Below, piece by piece: positions 40,380-49,864 of a stretch of DNA of 64,000 nucleotides. The stretch is from an uncultured Hyphomicrobiales bacterium (GTDB lineage Bacteria; Pseudomonadota; Alphaproteobacteria; Rhizobiales; Beijerinckiaceae): contig CAIZEI010000182.1 in NCBI GenBank assembly GCA_903931945.1, positions 1-64,000 of the forward strand, written 5' to 3'. Position 1 is the first letter of the stretch; each line of letters starts with the position of its first letter. The notes beneath the pieces were generated by a model. It was not told the origin of the DNA and searched no databases. It was given only the letters and a program-made list of their open reading frames with translations. Both the position numbers and the translations under genes were made by a program.

Positions 40380-41723
40380 ATGTCCAGCGAGCAGGCCGAA
40401 CCCGTGGACCCCAAACCCTCCCCGCCTCAACACGAGCGGGAACAGCGGACGTCGCCTGTCGTCATCGAAGCCGCCGCGATCGAGACGGCAACGTCAGAGC
40501 AGCCTGCGCTCGAAACCCGGCCCACCCCTGTTGCAGATGGGGCGGTCCCTCCTGTGGCGGATTCAGCGCCCGCGCCGCCTTCGGGCGCCACCCCTGCGTC
40601 GCCGAGAAAAATCAGCCGCGTATGGGCGCTTCCCTTCGCGCTCGCGCTTTTGGCAGGCGGCTTTTGGGCGGCATGGCAATGGCAGTGGGGAACGCTCGAA
40701 CCGGGCATGAAAGAGACTGCGGGCGGGCCGCAAAATCCAGCGTTGGACAGCAACGCCGGTCGCGAGCCTGCGGTCGTGAACGGTGCTGATAGCCCTGCGC
40801 CAACGCCCCGGGCTGATGATACGGCCCTCAAGAAGGCTGAGTCGGCGGCGCCGGTTGTTGCGCTGCCCAAAATCCCCGTCGCGCCTGCGGTTCCCGAAAC
40901 AGCGCCTGTTGCGGCAGAGGCAAAATCCTCAACGGCAGAGCCGCGGCAACAGCAGCCTCAAGCGCCTGACGCCGGGTTTGAACAACGCCTGGCAAAACTG
41001 GAGAGCGACCTCCTCGCGCTCCCGCCGCCGCAAATCCCCGCGCCTCCGGTGGACATGCAACCCATTCTGGGTCGGCTGGCGACCCTCGAAAAACGCGTGC
41101 AGAGCCTTGAGGACGCCGGGAAAGCGACGAAATCGGCCATTCGCGCCACCGAGCCCGCCGCCATCGCAACGCCGCGCCAGAAAGATCCGGCGGCGCTCGC
41201 GACAGTAGCTCAGGCAATCGAGCGGGCGATTGACACAGGCGCTCCGTTTGCGCCCGCTCTTGCAGCCGCGCGCGCTCTTGGCGCTACCGAGTCGGCTTTG
41301 GCGCCATTGCAATCGGTCGCCAAAAATGGCGCGCCGACGGCAGCCGCGCTGGCGAAGCTTTTTTCCGATAGCCAAACGGCTGTGCTGACCGCGACCGAGC
41401 CGCCTGACACTCCCGATGCGACGCCCTTCGACAGGCTGACCGCGCTGACGTCAAAACTTGTCCGCGTGCATCCCGTTGGCGAACCCCGGGGCGACGATCC
41501 CAAATCGATCGTGGTTCGTATCGAATCAGCGCTCACGCATGGCGCAATTGGCGCAGCGTTCGCTGACTGGATGAAACTGCCCGCGGCGGCGCAAGAGGCC
41601 GCGCGCGGTTTTGGCGAGCAGGCTCGCCTGCGCCTTGCGGCAGACGACGCCGCCCGGGCGCTCAGCGCGCTGGCGATCAGTCAGATCGTCAATGGTCCGG
41701 CCAACACAAGAGAACAGCCATGA
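40380..41723 (+). CDS. COG4223 (HemX/mitofilin-like) membrane protein
   Basis: Inner-membrane protein of 447 aa. A Pro/Glu-rich cytoplasmic segment (about 1-75) precedes one transmembrane helix (WALPFALALLAGGFWAAWQW, about residues 80-100). A long periplasmic part follows, with coiled-coil character (RLAKLESDLLAL; RLATLEKRVQSLEDAGKA) and a helical C-terminal domain (FAPALAAARALGATESALAP). This is the COG4223/mitofilin-like family that sits before HemY in alphaproteobacteria and is related to mitochondrial Mic60. GGAG precedes ATG 40380. It overlaps hemY by 4 bp. Confidence 0.87.
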   Translation: MSSEQAEPVDPKPSPPQHEREQRTSPVVIEAAAIETATSEQPALETRPTPVADGAVPPVADSAPAPPSGATPASPRKISRVWALPFALALLAGGFWAAWQWQWGTLEPGMKETAGGPQNPALDSNAGREPAVVNGADSPAPTPRADDTALKKAESAAPVVALPKIPVAPAVPETAPVAAEAKSSTAEPRQQQPQAPDAGFEQRLAKLESDLLALPPPQIPAPPVDMQPILGRLATLEKRVQSLEDAGKATKSAIRATEPAAIATPRQKDPAALATVAQAIERAIDTGAPFAPALAAARALGATESALAPLQSVAKNGAPTAAALAKLFSDSQTAVLTATEPPDTPDATPFDRLTALTSKLVRVHPVGEPRGDDPKSIVVRIESALTHGAIGAAFADWMKLPAAAQEAARGFGEQARLRLAADDAARALSALAISQIVNGPANTREQP

Positions 41724-43240
41724 TCCGTCTGTTTGTTTTTCTGGCTCTGCTGGTTCTCGGCGCCGTCTGCCTTGCATGGGTCGCCGATCAGCCCGGCGAT
41801 ATCGCAATCACCTTTCGCGGCGATCGCTACGAGATGACGCCCGTGGTTGCGCTGTGCGGATTTCTGGTTGCGGCCATGGCGCTGACGCTTGCGTTGTGGT
41901 TGCTGCGGACTTTGCTGTCGACTCCGGCGCGGATCGCCGGGGCCCGGCGAGCGGCGCAACGCGAACGCGCGCTCACAGCGCTTTCAAAAGGCATGATCGC
42001 GGCTGGCTCTGGCGATCTGCGCGCCGCCCAGCGGGCGAGCGTCGTCGCCGCCAAAGGTCTTGGCGAAGCGCCGCTTGCGCTGCTTTTGCAAGCGCAGACT
42101 GCGCAGCTAGCAGGCGACCGCGAGGCAACGCGCGCCACCTTCGCCAGGCTGGCCGAGAATCCGGAGTCCCGCACGCTTGGTTTGCGGGGGCTGCATGTCG
42201 AAGCACGGCGGGCGGGTGACGCAGAAGCCGCGCACCGCTATGCGCTGGAAGCGCACAAAATTGCGCCTGCGACCTGGGCCGGCGCCGCGTTGCTTGAGCA
42301 TCATTCGGCAAACGCCGATTGGGCGGCGGCCCTCGCCAGCGTGGAAGCCAACGCGGCGCAACGGCTGATTGATCGGCCAACCGCCGACCGGCAGCGGGCC
42401 GTGCTGAAAACCGCGATCGCGCAGGAGCTTGGCGATCGGAACCAGTCCGAGGCGTTGAAACTCGTCCGCGAAGCCGCCGATCTCGCGCCCGATCTGACCC
42501 CTGCTGTGGCGCTGGCGGCGCGGCTTCTGGCGCGCAATGGCGACCTCCGGCGGGCTGCAAAAATGATCGAAACGGCCTGGAAAGCCATGCCACATCCCGA
42601 TCTTGCGCGCGTCTATGTCGATCTGCGGCCCGGCGATTCGGCCAGCGACCGGCTGGCGCGCGCCAAAACGCTGGCCAAGCTCGCCTCCGACGACCCGGAA
42701 AGCCAGATGTGCGTCGCCCGTGCGGCAATTGACGCCCGCGATTTTGTCCTCGCGCGCCGGACGATGGCGCCGTTGATCGACGCAACCGCCCCAAACAGAC
42801 CGACGGCGCGCATGTGTCTTATCATGTCCGATATCGAGGAAGCCGAACACGGCCTGACCGGGCTTGCGCGCGAATGGCTCGCCCGGGCTTCGCGTGCGCC
42901 CCGCGACAAGGCCTGGGTCGCCGATGGCGTAATTTCGGATGTCTGGGCGCCGCTGTCGCCAGTCACCGGTCAACTCGGCGCTTTCCGCTGGATCACGCCT
43001 GTTGAAAAACTGAGCGCGGGCGCGCCCTGGACGCCGCCGAGCGAAGCCGATTTTCCCCAGTCCACGTTGATCGAAGGCAGGCCTGAGGCGGCGCCCCCGC
43101 CGACGCAACCGCCCGTCGAGGATGACGCGTTGACCAAACTGGCGCAAATCCGCGCTGCTGCGCGCACATCCCGGCCATTGGTTATTGAGCCGGCAATTGT
43201 TGCGCCTGACGATCCCGGCACGAAACTTCAGGAGCATTGA
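41720..43240 (+). CDS. hemY: HemY-type TPR membrane protein
   Basis: Inner-membrane protein of 506 aa of the COG3898/HemY N-domain family (a TPR protein, distinct from the Bacillus oxidase of the same name). Two N-terminal transmembrane helices flank the conserved WVADQPGDIAITFRGDRYEM. TPR-like helical repeats follow (for example LLLQAQTAQLAGDREATRAT; RRAGDAEAAHRYALEAHKIA). The C-terminal ~80 residues are Pro-rich. It is coupled to the COG4223 gene by ATGA. The pair is often next to hemC/hemD, which are not in this window. Precise role is unsettled; envelope organisation or tetrapyrrole metabolism are suggested. Confidence 0.88.
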   Translation: MIRLFVFLALLVLGAVCLAWVADQPGDIAITFRGDRYEMTPVVALCGFLVAAMALTLALWLLRTLLSTPARIAGARRAAQRERALTALSKGMIAAGSGDLRAAQRASVVAAKGLGEAPLALLLQAQTAQLAGDREATRATFARLAENPESRTLGLRGLHVEARRAGDAEAAHRYALEAHKIAPATWAGAALLEHHSANADWAAALASVEANAAQRLIDRPTADRQRAVLKTAIAQELGDRNQSEALKLVREAADLAPDLTPAVALAARLLARNGDLRRAAKMIETAWKAMPHPDLARVYVDLRPGDSASDRLARAKTLAKLASDDPESQMCVARAAIDARDFVLARRTMAPLIDATAPNRPTARMCLIMSDIEEAEHGLTGLAREWLARASRAPRDKAWVADGVISDVWAPLSPVTGQLGAFRWITPVEKLSAGAPWTPPSEADFPQSTLIEGRPEAAPPPTQPPVEDDALTKLAQIRAAARTSRPLVIEPAIVAPDDPGTKLQEH

Positions 43241-43303
43241 ATTTCCGCCAAATTGCGGCCGGGATTCAAACTCCCTATAGGATAGTCAGGGGATGAATGG
43301 GCC

Positions 43304-44263
43304 ATGAGCGAAACGACCATTGAGGCGCGGGTTCAGCGCATGGAATGGGCAGCCGAAGACATTCTGGCGGTCGAACTGCGCCGTCCCGATGGCGCCGCCC
43401 TGCCAGCCTTCACGCCCGGCGCGCATATCGATCTGCATCTGCCCAACGGCCTTGTTCGCAATTATTCCCTGTTGAACGATATCCGGGACAGTCACCGCTA
43501 TGTTGTCGCGGTTGGCCTTGACGTTCATTCGCGCGGCGGATCGAAGTTTATCCATACCGAGCTGCGCGCAGGACAAAAAATCCGGATTTCTCCGCCACGT
43601 AACAATTTTCCGCTGGTGGAAAATGCGCCAAAGGTCGTGCTGATCGCAGGTGGCATCGGCGTGACGCCGCTGGTCTGCATGGCCTTTCGGCTTGCGGCGC
43701 TGGGGCGTCCCTATGAATTCTATCTTGCCGCGCGCAATCGCGCTCGTGCGGCGTTCATTGACGAACTCAATGCGCTTGGCCAGCCTGTTCACGCGCATTT
43801 TGACAGCGAGCATGACGGCGCGCCGCTGGACATCGCGCCTGTTGTCGCTGCAGCGCCGGCCGGGACGCATTTTTATTGCTGCGGCCCCGGTCCGATGCTG
43901 GCCGCATTTGAGGCGGCGACCGCGCATCTGCCCGAAGGACATGCGCATGTGGAATATTTTTCCGCCCGCGAGCAGCCCAAAAGCGACGTTCCTGAAGGCG
44001 CCTTCGCGCTGACGCTGGCCAAATCAGGGCGGACGTTGACGGTTCAGGCGGACAAGACCATTCTTGAAGCCCTGCTCGATGCGGGTATTGATGCGGATTA
44101 TTCCTGTCAGGATGGGGTTTGCGGCACCTGCGAGGTCAAGGTGATCACGGGTGTCCCGGACCATCGGGATTCCCTGCTGTCAAAAGCTGAGCGGGAATCG
44201 AACAAAACAATGATGATTTGCGTGTCGCGCTGCAAGGGCGATCAACTCACGATTGATTTGTAG
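43304..44263 (+). CDS. PDR/VanB family oxidoreductase (FMN/NAD reductase with [2Fe-2S] ferredoxin domain)
   Basis: Electron-transfer reductase of 319 aa of phthalate dioxygenase reductase type. FMN-binding barrel: PGAHIDLHLPNGLVRNYSLL. NAD-binding domain: VVLIAGGIGVTPLVCMAFRL and FYCCGPGPMLAAF. The C-terminal plant-type [2Fe-2S] domain has CQDGVCGTCEVKV and the last Cys in MMICVSRCKG. No oxygenase subunit lies next to it, although an HD-domain protein with a possible di-iron site follows 64 bp later on the same strand and may be its partner. Substrate unknown. Confidence 0.92.
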   Translation: MSETTIEARVQRMEWAAEDILAVELRRPDGAALPAFTPGAHIDLHLPNGLVRNYSLLNDIRDSHRYVVAVGLDVHSRGGSKFIHTELRAGQKIRISPPRNNFPLVENAPKVVLIAGGIGVTPLVCMAFRLAALGRPYEFYLAARNRARAAFIDELNALGQPVHAHFDSEHDGAPLDIAPVVAAAPAGTHFYCCGPGPMLAAFEAATAHLPEGHAHVEYFSAREQPKSDVPEGAFALTLAKSGRTLTVQADKTILEALLDAGIDADYSCQDGVCGTCEVKVITGVPDHRDSLLSKAERESNKTMMICVSRCKGDQLTIDL

Positions 44264-44327
44264 GACAACGCCAAACTTGACGCCATCGCGTGTCGGTTTA
44301 TTCATAATGCAACAAGGGAGAGGTTTC

Positions 44328-45176
44328 ATGGGCACGTTGCGGGAAGATATGTATGCAGCGCTGGGCGGCGCGGACGCCGTCGCCAGCATGTCGCACGAGG
44401 CGCGCGCCGACGCGATCGAGGATTTCGCCATCGCCAAGCTCGACGCCGCAGCGGAAAAAGCGCGCAAGACAAAGACTTTTCCAACCGTCGCAGAACTCGA
44501 CGCGCGCATCGATCAGCGCGGTTACCGGCGCGGCGCAGGTTCGCTGTTCCGCCATTCCAACTACAGCGAGACGATCAAGCCGGGCGTGCCCGAAGGCAAG
44601 GTCAAACGCCTCTCGAAAATGCCGGCGGCGCCGACGCTGATTGATTTTTTCAAGCAGCGGTTCGCTCCCGCCGCGCATCTTTTGCAAAGCGCGGCTCTGG
44701 CCAAGCGCAAGGGCGAATCAGAGGAAGTGATCCTCGGCTGCCTGCTGCACGACATGGGTGGTTATCTCCTGAAATCCGACCATGGCTATTGGGGCGCGCA
44801 ACTGATCGAGCCCTATGTATCCGAGCGCGTCGCCTTTGGCGTGCGCTATCATCAGGCCCTGCGCTTCTTCGCCGATCCCCAGAGCGGCTATGAATATCCC
44901 GTGCGTTATTACGAGGCCTTTGGCTTCGACTATGTGCCGCCGCCCTATATTCAGGCGGCCTATCAGCACGCCCTCAAGCACGAATGGTACATGGTTGCGC
45001 GCCACATCACAACCAACGATCTCTATACGTTCAATCCGAATCTGACGATCGAGGTCGAGGAATTCACCGACATCATCGGGCGGCATTTCAAACAGCCCAG
45101 GGAGGGGCTTGGTTATGACAATTCGCCGGTCGCCCATATGTGGCGCACGATGATCAATCCGGACGCGCCTTTGTGA
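44328..45176 (+). CDS. HD-domain protein (possible mixed-valent di-iron oxygenase/hydrolase)
   Basis: Protein of 282 aa. The HD core is visible: AAHLLQSAALAKRKGESEEV, then ILGCLLHDMGGYLLKSDHGY with the HD pair, then GVRYHQALRFF with further His. The C-terminal half is rich in Tyr and Phe (GYEYPVRYYEAFGFDYVPPP). The pattern resembles HD proteins near PhnZ and inositol-oxygenase-like enzymes. It follows a VanB-type reductase by 64 bp, an arrangement that suits a redox-active di-iron HD oxygenase fed by the reductase, which is inference. GGGAGAGG precedes ATG 44328, and the frame back to 44253 is discarded. Confidence 0.75.
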   Translation: MGTLREDMYAALGGADAVASMSHEARADAIEDFAIAKLDAAAEKARKTKTFPTVAELDARIDQRGYRRGAGSLFRHSNYSETIKPGVPEGKVKRLSKMPAAPTLIDFFKQRFAPAAHLLQSAALAKRKGESEEVILGCLLHDMGGYLLKSDHGYWGAQLIEPYVSERVAFGVRYHQALRFFADPQSGYEYPVRYYEAFGFDYVPPPYIQAAYQHALKHEWYMVARHITTNDLYTFNPNLTIEVEEFTDIIGRHFKQPREGLGYDNSPVAHMWRTMINPDAPL

Positions 45177-45313
45177 CAACTGTTTGCGGCTTTAGTTCTG
45201 CTTGTGCCCAGGCGCGCCTCCGCGTAACTTCGCTGCGCGCGACCGGCGGCGGGGAAGGCTCTGGTGAGTGCGAATAGCTGGCGCAAATCGCCGGTTTCGT
45301 CAGGGAGGGACAC

Positions 45314-46498
45314 ATGAAGGGTATTTTCATCGGGCTTGCCAGCGTTGCAGCATTGACGACGGCAATGGGCGCCATGGCGCAGACGCCGGTCAAGGTTGGC
45401 ATGATCGTCAGTTATACCGGGCAATTTGCTGACACCGGCATTCAGCTCGACAGTGGCTACAAGCTTTTTCTGAAACAGCATGGCGACACCGTCGCCGGGC
45501 GCAAGCTGGAGACGGTCCGCAAGGACAATGGCGGTATCGCCCCTGATGTCGCCAAGCGTCTCGCACAGGAATTCGTTTTGCGCGACAAGGGAGATATTAT
45601 CGCTGGCTTCGACCTCACGCCCAACGCGCTCGCCGCTGGCGATGTGTCGGCGGAAGCCAAGAAATTCATGGTGGTGATGAACGCGGCGACCTCGATCATC
45701 ACGACAAAATCACCCTATATGGCGCGCACGTCGTCCACAACGCCGCAGTTGAATAGCGCGCTGGGAACCTGGGCCGCCAAAAATGCCATCAAGAAAGTCT
45801 ATACGCTGATTTCCGATTTCGGCCCAGGCATCGACGCCAACGCCGCTTTCACGGAAAACTTCACGGCTGCCGGAGGAACCATCGTTGGCGCTGCGAAATT
45901 CCCGGTCGCTACGATGGATTTCTCCTCCTATATCCAGGCGGCCAAGGACACCAATCCGGACGCAATTTATATCTGGACTCCGGGCGGCACGCAGCCGGCC
46001 GCCATCGGCAAGGCGCTGGCGGAGCGGGGCGTCGACACAACGAAAATCAAGATTCTGGGTCAGGACGAACTGACGGGAGTCAGCGCGATCGCCAGCATGG
46101 GCGATCTCTCGATCGGCATCATCACTGCCGCCATGTACGATTATTCACACAAATCGGCCTTGAATGAAGCTTTCGTGAAAGCCTATCAGGACGAGTACAA
46201 GCGGATGCCCGATATCTTCTCGATTGGCGGCTACGATGGCGCGCAGCTTATCTACAAGGCGCTGGAGAAGACCGGCGGCAAGTCGGACGGAGAATCCCTG
46301 ATTGACGCCGCCAAAGGCATGGCATGGGAAAGCCCGCGCGGGCCGATCATGATCGATCCCGAGACGCGCGATATCGTGCAAACCGTCTATATCCGGCGCG
46401 TGACCAAGGTTGATGGCAAGCTCATCAATGTCGAATTCGACAAGGTTGAGAATGTGAAAGACCCGGTCAAGGAAAAGATGAAAGCGGGCGCGAAGTAA
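45314..46498 (+). CDS. ABC transporter substrate-binding protein (LivK-like, type I periplasmic fold)
   Basis: Periplasmic binding protein of 394 aa in the branched-chain amino-acid/amide family. Signal peptide MKGIFIGLASVAALTTAMGA-MA, then VKVGMIVSYTGQFADTGIQL at the start of the mature protein. Other family features are GFDLTPNALAAGDVSAEAKK and YTLISDFGPGIDANAAFTEN. Permease and ATPase genes are not adjacent, but it follows the reductase/HD pair after 137 bp and may supply their substrate. GGGAGG lies before the ATG. A strong terminator follows. Confidence 0.9.
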   Translation: MKGIFIGLASVAALTTAMGAMAQTPVKVGMIVSYTGQFADTGIQLDSGYKLFLKQHGDTVAGRKLETVRKDNGGIAPDVAKRLAQEFVLRDKGDIIAGFDLTPNALAAGDVSAEAKKFMVVMNAATSIITTKSPYMARTSSTTPQLNSALGTWAAKNAIKKVYTLISDFGPGIDANAAFTENFTAAGGTIVGAAKFPVATMDFSSYIQAAKDTNPDAIYIWTPGGTQPAAIGKALAERGVDTTKIKILGQDELTGVSAIASMGDLSIGIITAAMYDYSHKSALNEAFVKAYQDEYKRMPDIFSIGGYDGAQLIYKALEKTGGKSDGESLIDAAKGMAWESPRGPIMIDPETRDIVQTVYIRRVTKVDGKLINVEFDKVENVKDPVKEKMKAGAK

Positions 46499-46521
46499 GC
46501 GACGCTGACAGATCGATACAG

Positions 46522-46557
46522 GCTGCGTCGATGGTTGGCCATCGGCGCAGCTTTTTT
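46522..46557 (+). terminator. Rho-independent terminator
   Basis: Stem GCTGCG-T-CGATGG with loop TTGG and the complement CCATCG-G-CGCAGC, followed by TTTTTT. It ends the operon of the solute-binding protein. The T-tract touches the stop codon of the convergent methyltransferase gene. Confidence 0.9.
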
Positions 46558-47273
46558 CACAGCGGCTTCTGGAATTTCAGCGCGAACTCATCGACCGGCG
46601 TCGGATTCTTGAAAATGACGGTTTCGCGGGTGTCTTCGGGATGGCGCAAAAACTGGGCATCGCCAACGAATTTGAACCCCGCCGCCTCGACCTCTTCGCG
46701 CAACGACTGTTCGGCGATGCGATGAAGGGTCTTGCCAACCTTCGCGCCATCTTCGGGCTTCGCGGACCAGTCCGTTAGCACAAAATACCCGCCAGGTTTC
46801 AGCGCCGCCATGATGGCCGCATTCATTTTCGGACGGTCCACCTGCATATAGGTGGTGTCGTGGTAGAAATTGAAGAATGTCACGAGATCCAGCGTGTTGA
46901 CGTCAGGCGGGACGGGATCGTCGAATGGTCGCACCAGGTTCGTCACATTGGCCATGGATTGCGATTTCAAACGCGCCAGAAATTTTTCCGGCTCTTTGTC
47001 ATTCTGTCCCCAGACATGACCGGTTGGCCCGGCTCCGCGCGCCATCAATTCGGTGCTGTAGCCAGCGCCTGCGCCCATATCGAGGATGCGCCAGCCGGAT
47101 TTGACGCCAGCAAAAGCCAGCAACTCGGCAGGATGCCGCTTCTGGTCGTTGGCTCGATCCGCATCCGTCCGATCTGGCGCAGCCATCAGCGCATCATAAT
47201 CCTGGGCGCGGGCCAGCGGCGCGGGTCCCGCCGCAGCCAGCAAACCGATTGCGACGATTGCTGCAAAACGCAT
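46557..47273 (-). CDS. Exported class I SAM-dependent methyltransferase (COG4798-like)
   Basis: Protein of 238 aa with a signal peptide (MRFAAIVAIGLLAAAGPAPL-ARA) ahead of a Rossmann methyltransferase: WRILDMGAGAGYSTELMARG is motif I, LDLVTFFNFYHDTTYMQVD and LKPGGYFVLTDWSAKPEDG are later motifs. ATG 47273 is 8 nt from GGAGG; the ATG at 47279 almost touches it. The mature part begins QDYDALMAAPDRTDADRAND, as in the predicted methyltransferase family COG4798. A periplasmic location for a SAM enzyme is odd, because SAM is cytoplasmic. Confidence 0.85.
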   Translation of the reverse strand: MRFAAIVAIGLLAAAGPAPLARAQDYDALMAAPDRTDADRANDQKRHPAELLAFAGVKSGWRILDMGAGAGYSTELMARGAGPTGHVWGQNDKEPEKFLARLKSQSMANVTNLVRPFDDPVPPDVNTLDLVTFFNFYHDTTYMQVDRPKMNAAIMAALKPGGYFVLTDWSAKPEDGAKVGKTLHRIAEQSLREEVEAAGFKFVGDAQFLRHPEDTRETVIFKNPTPVDEFALKFQKPL

Positions 47274-47416
47274 GGCCATTTCCTCCGGAGCGGATTGATT
47301 CATCCTGATTTGTCGCGGCCATGATTGCTGCGATTTCAGACCGACGCAAGACAGGTCTACCACTGTGACAATTTTCCACTAAGATGTCTCAAGACAATCG
47401 CTCAAGGGAGGCCTTC

Positions 47417-48580
47417 GTGTCATTCATCGCCCAATTCATCCGCGGCGCAGCCGCAACTCTGGCTTCAGTTGCGGCGGTCGGCGCCGTTCACGCTGAAGGC
47501 CCGCTGGTTCTGGCCAAGAATGGCTCGTTCTTCGTTGGCGGCAAGATGAGTGAAATCGACGGCCGCGCGGTTATGGTGGGGCATATGTATGTCGAATACA
47601 TGATCCCCGCGCGGAAGACGCATCCCTATCCGATTATTTTCGTCCATGGCGGTCTGCGCACCGGAACGAATTTCACGGGCACGCTCGATGGCGGCGAAGG
47701 CTGGGCGCAGTACTTTGTGCGCCAGGGCTATTCGGTTTACGTCGTCGATCAGGTCGGGCGCGGTCGCTCGCCGATCGTCGAAAAAGCTTACGGCCCGGCG
47801 CGCATGGGCGATGCGCGCGGCGTTCAAAAACGCTACGCGCAAGAGGAAAAATTCAAGCTTTGGCCGCAGGCGCATCTGCACGCGCCCTGGCCCGGCGGCG
47901 GCGAAATGGACAGCCCGTGGGTGATGGCGCTCAGCGCCTCGCAGGCCGTCGAGATCGAGAATTTTCATACGCAGCAGGAGCTCAATCGCGACGCCCTGAT
48001 TGCGCTTGTCGACAAGATCGGACCATCGATCATTCTTGGCCATTCGCAAGCGGGCGCATTCCTGTGGCCTGTCGCGGACGCGCGGCCCCAGGCGATCAAG
48101 GCCATTCTGGCGATCGAGCCGAACGGGCCGCCGGTGCGCGCGGTTGATTTTATTGGCGCGCCGGACTGGTTCAAATATGGCGATGTCGCGCTGTCCTACG
48201 GTATTGCCGATGTGCCGCTGACCTATTCGCCACCGGTGAAGGGAGCCTCCGAACTGACGTTTATCCAGCAGGAAAAGGCGGAGGGGGAGGGGCTCGTGCG
48301 ATGTTTCGAGCAGGCGGCGCCCGCGCGGCAGTTGACCAATCTGCGCGATATCCCGACATTGGTTCTGACCTCCGAAGCCTCCTATCACGCGCCCTACGAT
48401 CATTGCACGGTGAATTATTTGCGGCAGGCTGGCGCCAAGCCAACGTTTATCCGGCTTGCCGACCTCGGCATCAAGGGGGATTCGCATGTGCTGATGCTGG
48501 AGAAAAACAGCAAGGCGATCGCCGCTGTGATCGCCAAATGGCTGGCGAGCGCGCCGCTGGGCAAACAGGCGGCGAAGTAA
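47417..48580 (+). CDS. Exported alpha/beta hydrolase
   Basis: Secreted hydrolase of about 387 aa. GTG 47417 has AGGGAGG 6 nt upstream and gives a good signal peptide ending AAVGAVHA; the ATG at 47384 would add 11 residues with no ribosome site. The alpha/beta fold shows PIIFVHGGLRTGTNFTGTLD (oxyanion strand), VYVVDQVGRGRSP, nucleophile Ser in IILGHSQAGAF, and a His in KGDSHVLMLEKNSKA. Such proteins are often esterases or lactonases. The MFS gene starts directly after its stop codon. Confidence 0.85.
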   Translation: MSFIAQFIRGAAATLASVAAVGAVHAEGPLVLAKNGSFFVGGKMSEIDGRAVMVGHMYVEYMIPARKTHPYPIIFVHGGLRTGTNFTGTLDGGEGWAQYFVRQGYSVYVVDQVGRGRSPIVEKAYGPARMGDARGVQKRYAQEEKFKLWPQAHLHAPWPGGGEMDSPWVMALSASQAVEIENFHTQQELNRDALIALVDKIGPSIILGHSQAGAFLWPVADARPQAIKAILAIEPNGPPVRAVDFIGAPDWFKYGDVALSYGIADVPLTYSPPVKGASELTFIQQEKAEGEGLVRCFEQAAPARQLTNLRDIPTLVLTSEASYHAPYDHCTVNYLRQAGAKPTFIRLADLGIKGDSHVLMLEKNSKAIAAVIAKWLASAPLGKQAAK

Positions 48581-49864
48581 TTGCTGTTTCCCTCGCTTGC
48601 TTCAAAACCCTATATCCGGGTCTGGCGACATCGCGAATTCGCCCTCTATGAATCGGGAATGACGCTCTATTCCGTAACGGGCTGGATTCAACGCGTTGGC
48701 GTCGGATGGATGGCCTGGGAATTGACGCATTCGACATTCTGGCTTGGCGTGATGTCGGCGGCGGATCTCGGCCCGATGATTCTGCTCGCGCCCTTTGCGG
48801 GGGCGGTCGCGGACCGGATGGATTCCTGGAAACTGTCGCGCGCCTCGCAATTTCTGATGATGATGCAGGCCATTGCGCTGTGCCTGCTGATGTACACTGG
48901 ATATATGGGCATCTACACCCTTCTTGCGGTGTCGCTTTATACCGGTTGCCTTTATCCGTTTTCGGGCGCAGCGCGGCAGACGCTTTTGCCGCGCACTGTG
49001 CCGCACAGCGAATTTGCGACCGCGATCGCAATCGATTCAGCGGCGTTTCAGGCGGCGCGATTCATTGGCCCGGCAATCGCGTCTCTCATCATTCCGTTTT
49101 TCGGCGTGATGGCGGCCTTTATCGTCCACGGCTGCGGCTCTATCGCCTTTCAGACCGCGATTGCTTTCATGCGGCTGCCGCCCGAACAGATTCTCGCGCG
49201 CGGCCACCGCAATATTTTCCGCGATGTCGGCGAAAGTTTTGTCTATGTCCGCAATCACACCGGCATCGGCTCCATTTTCATGATGATGGTTGTCGTTTCG
49301 CTGCTGATCCGTCCGATCAACGATATGCTGCCGGGCTTTGCGGGCGCGGTCTTTCATGGCGGCGCGCGCGAGCTTGCCTGGCTGACATCGAGCGTTGGCG
49401 TTGGCGCGATGGTAAGCGCTTCCACCATCGCCATGCGCGGCGGCGTGGAAGGCTTGACCCTGCGTGTCTTTGGCGGATTGGCGGGGCTGACGCTGGCGAC
49501 AGCGGTTCTGGTCGGCACAGATTTTCTGCCGCTCGGCGTTATCGGCGCCGGGCTTTACGGCTACACGCTCAACACAATGTCCACGAGCACGCAAGCGCTG
49601 ACGCAGACTGCTGTGGCGGACGATATGCGCGGACGCGTGATGAGCCTTTATATGCTAATCTTTCGCGGCATCCCCGCGATTGGCGGCGTGGCCGTCGGTA
49701 TCGCCGCGCAATATCTTGGCCTGCGCTGGACTTTTGCGGCGAGCGCTGCGATCTGCGGCCTTTTATGGTTGATGGTCATGCCTCGACGTTATTTCATCGC
49801 AGAAGCGCTGGAGGGCCCCCGGGCGCGTTCACCGCGCGCAGGGTCCAAGGCGTTTATGCGTTAG
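48581..49864 (+). CDS. MFS transporter (EntS/MFS_3-like)
   Basis: Twelve-helix transporter of 427 aa. The N-terminus RHREFALYESGMTLYSVTGW and GWMAWELTHSTFWLGVMSAA is the usual opening of the DUF894/EntS-like exporters. The loop signature is around FAGAVADRMDSWKLSRASQF, and the second half has RIMSLYMLIF-like RGRVMSLYMLIFRGIPAIGG. TTG directly after the hydrolase stop is used as the start, since the next ATG would remove the first helix. It may export the product or substrate of the neighbouring hydrolase. Specificity unknown. Confidence 0.87.
   Translation: MLFPSLASKPYIRVWRHREFALYESGMTLYSVTGWIQRVGVGWMAWELTHSTFWLGVMSAADLGPMILLAPFAGAVADRMDSWKLSRASQFLMMMQAIALCLLMYTGYMGIYTLLAVSLYTGCLYPFSGAARQTLLPRTVPHSEFATAIAIDSAAFQAARFIGPAIASLIIPFFGVMAAFIVHGCGSIAFQTAIAFMRLPPEQILARGHRNIFRDVGESFVYVRNHTGIGSIFMMMVVVSLLIRPINDMLPGFAGAVFHGGARELAWLTSSVGVGAMVSASTIAMRGGVEGLTLRVFGGLAGLTLATAVLVGTDFLPLGVIGAGLYGYTLNTMSTSTQALTQTAVADDMRGRVMSLYMLIFRGIPAIGGVAVGIAAQYLGLRWTFAASAAICGLLWLMVMPRRYFIAEALEGPRARSPRAGSKAFMR

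Noticed and set aside
39063-40433. Minus-strand frame of 456 codons opposite the CitE-like gene
   Set aside because: The plus-strand frame has all HpcH/HpaI motifs; this one has none.
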